Positions 62,579 to 64,000 of a stretch of 64,000 nucleotides of DNA are shown here, in pieces. The position numbers were made by a program, and so were the translations under genes. The stretch is from Rhodohalobacter halophilus (GTDB lineage Bacteria > Bacteroidota > Rhodothermia > Balneolales > Balneolaceae), in assembly GCF_001715195.1 (NCBI RefSeq), contig NZ_MDWE01000012.1, forward strand, positions 62,001 to 126,000. Direction: 5' to 3'. The notes under the pieces are model-generated. The model had not been told where the DNA came from. It was given only the letters and a program-made list of their open reading frames with translations, and searched no databases. The number at the start of each line of letters is the position of its first letter. Positions within the stretch are counted from its first letter, which is position 1.

Positions 62579-63346
62579 TTGATACTCACAGATACCCACT
62601 GTCATCTCTACCTCGAACAGTTTAATGAAGATATTGAGGAAGTCTATCGCCGATCGGTAGAAGCGGGAGTTACTCACATATTCCTTCCTGCAATTGATTG
62701 GAAATCGTTTGAAAAGATGGATGATCTGTATCATCCGGAGATCACGTTTTACAAAATGGCGGGAATCCATCCTTGCAGCGTGGAAGATGTATGGCCGTTT
62801 GAGGAACAGAAGCTGGCTGATCTTTGTGAACGGGATGATGTGGTAGCTATTGGCGAAACCGGACTGGATTACTACTGGAGTACCGATTTTGTGGACCAGC
62901 AGAAAGCCAGCTTACGTATGCACTGCAACATAGCCAAAGCTACCGGAAAACCTATTGTACTGCACAATCGAGATAGCACAACCGACCTGCTCGACATGAT
63001 TGAAGAAGAACAAGATGGAACTCTTACCGGGGTGTGGCACTGCTTCACCGGTACGGTTGCTGAAGGTAAACGGGCTATAGATTTGGGGCTTCATCTTGGA
63101 ATTGGCGGGGTGTCTACATTCAAAAATGCGGGTGTTAACAAAACCGTATCGCAGCTTCCGCTTGAAAAAATGATACTCGAAACAGACGCACCCTACTTAA
63201 CACCGGCGCCACATCGCGGTAAGCGGAATGAACCCTCTTACATTAAATTGATTGCGGAAAATCTGGCCGAGTTGCACGATCGATCTTTAGAAGAGATTGC
63301 AGAGATTACGACAGAGAATGCATTCAGGCTTTTTGGTGTGAAATAA
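62579..63346 (+). CDS. TatD-family metal-dependent hydrolase
   Basis: A 255-residue TIM-barrel hydrolase starting at TTG. H7 and H9 in THCHLY, Glu in AIGETGLDYY, His in VLHNRD and Asp in ETDAPYLTPAP bind metals as in TatD nucleases. The family acts in DNA quality control or on D-aminoacyl substrates; named a DNase by analogy. Confidence 0.92.
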   Translation: MILTDTHCHLYLEQFNEDIEEVYRRSVEAGVTHIFLPAIDWKSFEKMDDLYHPEITFYKMAGIHPCSVEDVWPFEEQKLADLCERDDVVAIGETGLDYYWSTDFVDQQKASLRMHCNIAKATGKPIVLHNRDSTTDLLDMIEEEQDGTLTGVWHCFTGTVAEGKRAIDLGLHLGIGGVSTFKNAGVNKTVSQLPLEKMILETDAPYLTPAPHRGKRNEPSYIKLIAENLAELHDRSLEEIAEITTENAFRLFGVK

Positions 63347-63669
63347 GGATCATTATCGTCTTTCGAATCCCGAAGAGTTTTTATATCGGTTTGCCCGATG
63401 AGTCATAGATTGCAGGTCTCAAGTGACAAGCTCACAAACATATTCAACATTCATTATTCAAAATTTCCTTCTCCTCCCAATGTTTTGCATCGGCAATGAT
63501 AACCTCACAACTCTGTGACAAAATAGATGATCTATTTGGTAAAACTGCCTCATCAGATCTTTCTATCAATAAAATCTGTAGCTTCAATCGGAAAACCCGT
63601 AATTTGTAAGCTTAATTAAAATTATACTACATCGATCTGCAAAACGATCACATTAACAGACATTCCCTG
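63347..63669. other. Non-coding stretch before the edge transporter
   Basis: 323 bases without a supported gene. TATACT at 63623-63628 is a possible -10 for the following gene; no good -35 at the right spacing. Confidence 0.4.
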
Positions 63670-64000
63670 ATGACTTACTTTGCATTCGTCCGTAAGGAGA
63701 GGCGGCTTCTGACCTTTGCAATATCTTTCACATTTTTTTCGAGTTTTGGCCAAACGTTTCTGCTCTCGCTGTTTGTACCCTATTTTCTGACGACCTTTGA
63801 GCTGAGTAACGCTTCTTTTGGTACCCTGTATTCCTTAGCTACACTAACCGGCGCGATCGCTCTTCCCTACCTTGGGCAGTACATCGATCGAATTCCATTG
63901 CGAAACTACAGCATGTACGTGGCCGGAGGGCTTTTTCTTGCAGCCGTAATGATGGCGATCTCTTGGCACGTTGCCATCCTATTTATTGCCTTAATCTTCT
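63670..64000 (+). CDS. Major facilitator superfamily transporter, 5' part
   Basis: An open frame from ATG at 63670 to the window edge, 110 codons, no stop. The peptide starts MTYFAFVRKERRLLTFAISFTF and has three hydrophobic segments with a motif-A-like GQYIDRIPLRNY after helix 2, typical of MFS exporters. Length, substrate and end lie outside the window. Confidence 0.7.
   Translation, partial: MTYFAFVRKERRLLTFAISFTFFSSFGQTFLLSLFVPYFLTTFELSNASFGTLYSLATLTGAIALPYLGQYIDRIPLRNYSMYVAGGLFLAAVMMAISWHVAILFIALIF

Overview
The window reads as one chromosomal stretch from a Bacteroidota-like bacterium, most probably of the Balneolota/Rhodothermota lineage. Evidence: a short primary sigma factor of Bacteroidota type, promoters with TAnnTTTG/TATCTT -10 elements and often weak ribosome binding sites, TonB-dependent receptors with an N-terminal carboxypeptidase-like domain, a beta-propeller sensor kinase, and a fused E2-E1 2-oxoglutarate dehydrogenase. 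The lineage is inferred from gene content, not from a search. Nothing indicates a prophage, insertion sequence or CRISPR array; most of the window is core metabolism and bioenergetics.

Layout. 1-1.6 kb is the only clearly accessory stretch: the 3' end of a tRNA with CAT anticodon, diverged ~90-bp repeats that end in hairpins, a second tRNA 3'-end remnant, two small genes and a candidate small RNA or attenuator. 1.6-6 kb (minus strand) holds a c-type cytochrome-like protein, a Cys/Met PLP enzyme and a Crp-regulator/membrane protein/thioredoxin/OsmC cluster. 6-10 kb carries a D-amino-acid transaminase, a DksA-like protein, a cold-shock protein and a sugar porter. 10-13 kb is PEP carboxylase.

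13-26 kb is the bioenergetic centrepiece. On the minus strand is an eleven-gene, overlapping Mrp-type cation/proton antiporter operon in Mbh-like order (E, F, G, split A/B pieces, B, C, D), extended by two further D-type subunits and a 70-aa membrane protein, with no hydrogenase. Divergently transcribed is nuoL-nuoM-(pterin carbinolamine dehydratase)-nuoN, the three proton-pumping subunits of complex I without the rest of the complex. Six antiporter-like subunits therefore share one 322-bp intergenic region.

26-41.5 kb (plus strand): rpsF-rpsR-rplI with a structured leader, dsbD, an exbB-x-exbD-exbD energiser operon, thiL, ftsH, a beta-helix lipoprotein followed by a TonB receptor, and a pterin pair (6-pyruvoyltetrahydropterin synthase and FolE2). 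With the dehydratase in the nuo operon, the pterin genes point to tetrahydrobiopterin synthesis and recycling.

41.5-64 kb: the fused 2-oxoglutarate dehydrogenase (minus), oligoendopeptidase F, a GAF/degenerate-GGDEF-like protein, phosphopentomutase, the primary sigma factor, a propeller histidine kinase with its NarL-type regulator, an MscS-family channel, divergent metH and metF (methionine and one-carbon metabolism), an N-acetylglucosamine-kinase-like protein, a TatD nuclease and a transporter cut by the right edge. The least explained items are the extended Mrp operon with its 70-aa subunit, the dehydratase inside nuo, the covarying hairpin repeats near the tRNA, and a 32-bp palindrome in front of the sensor kinase.
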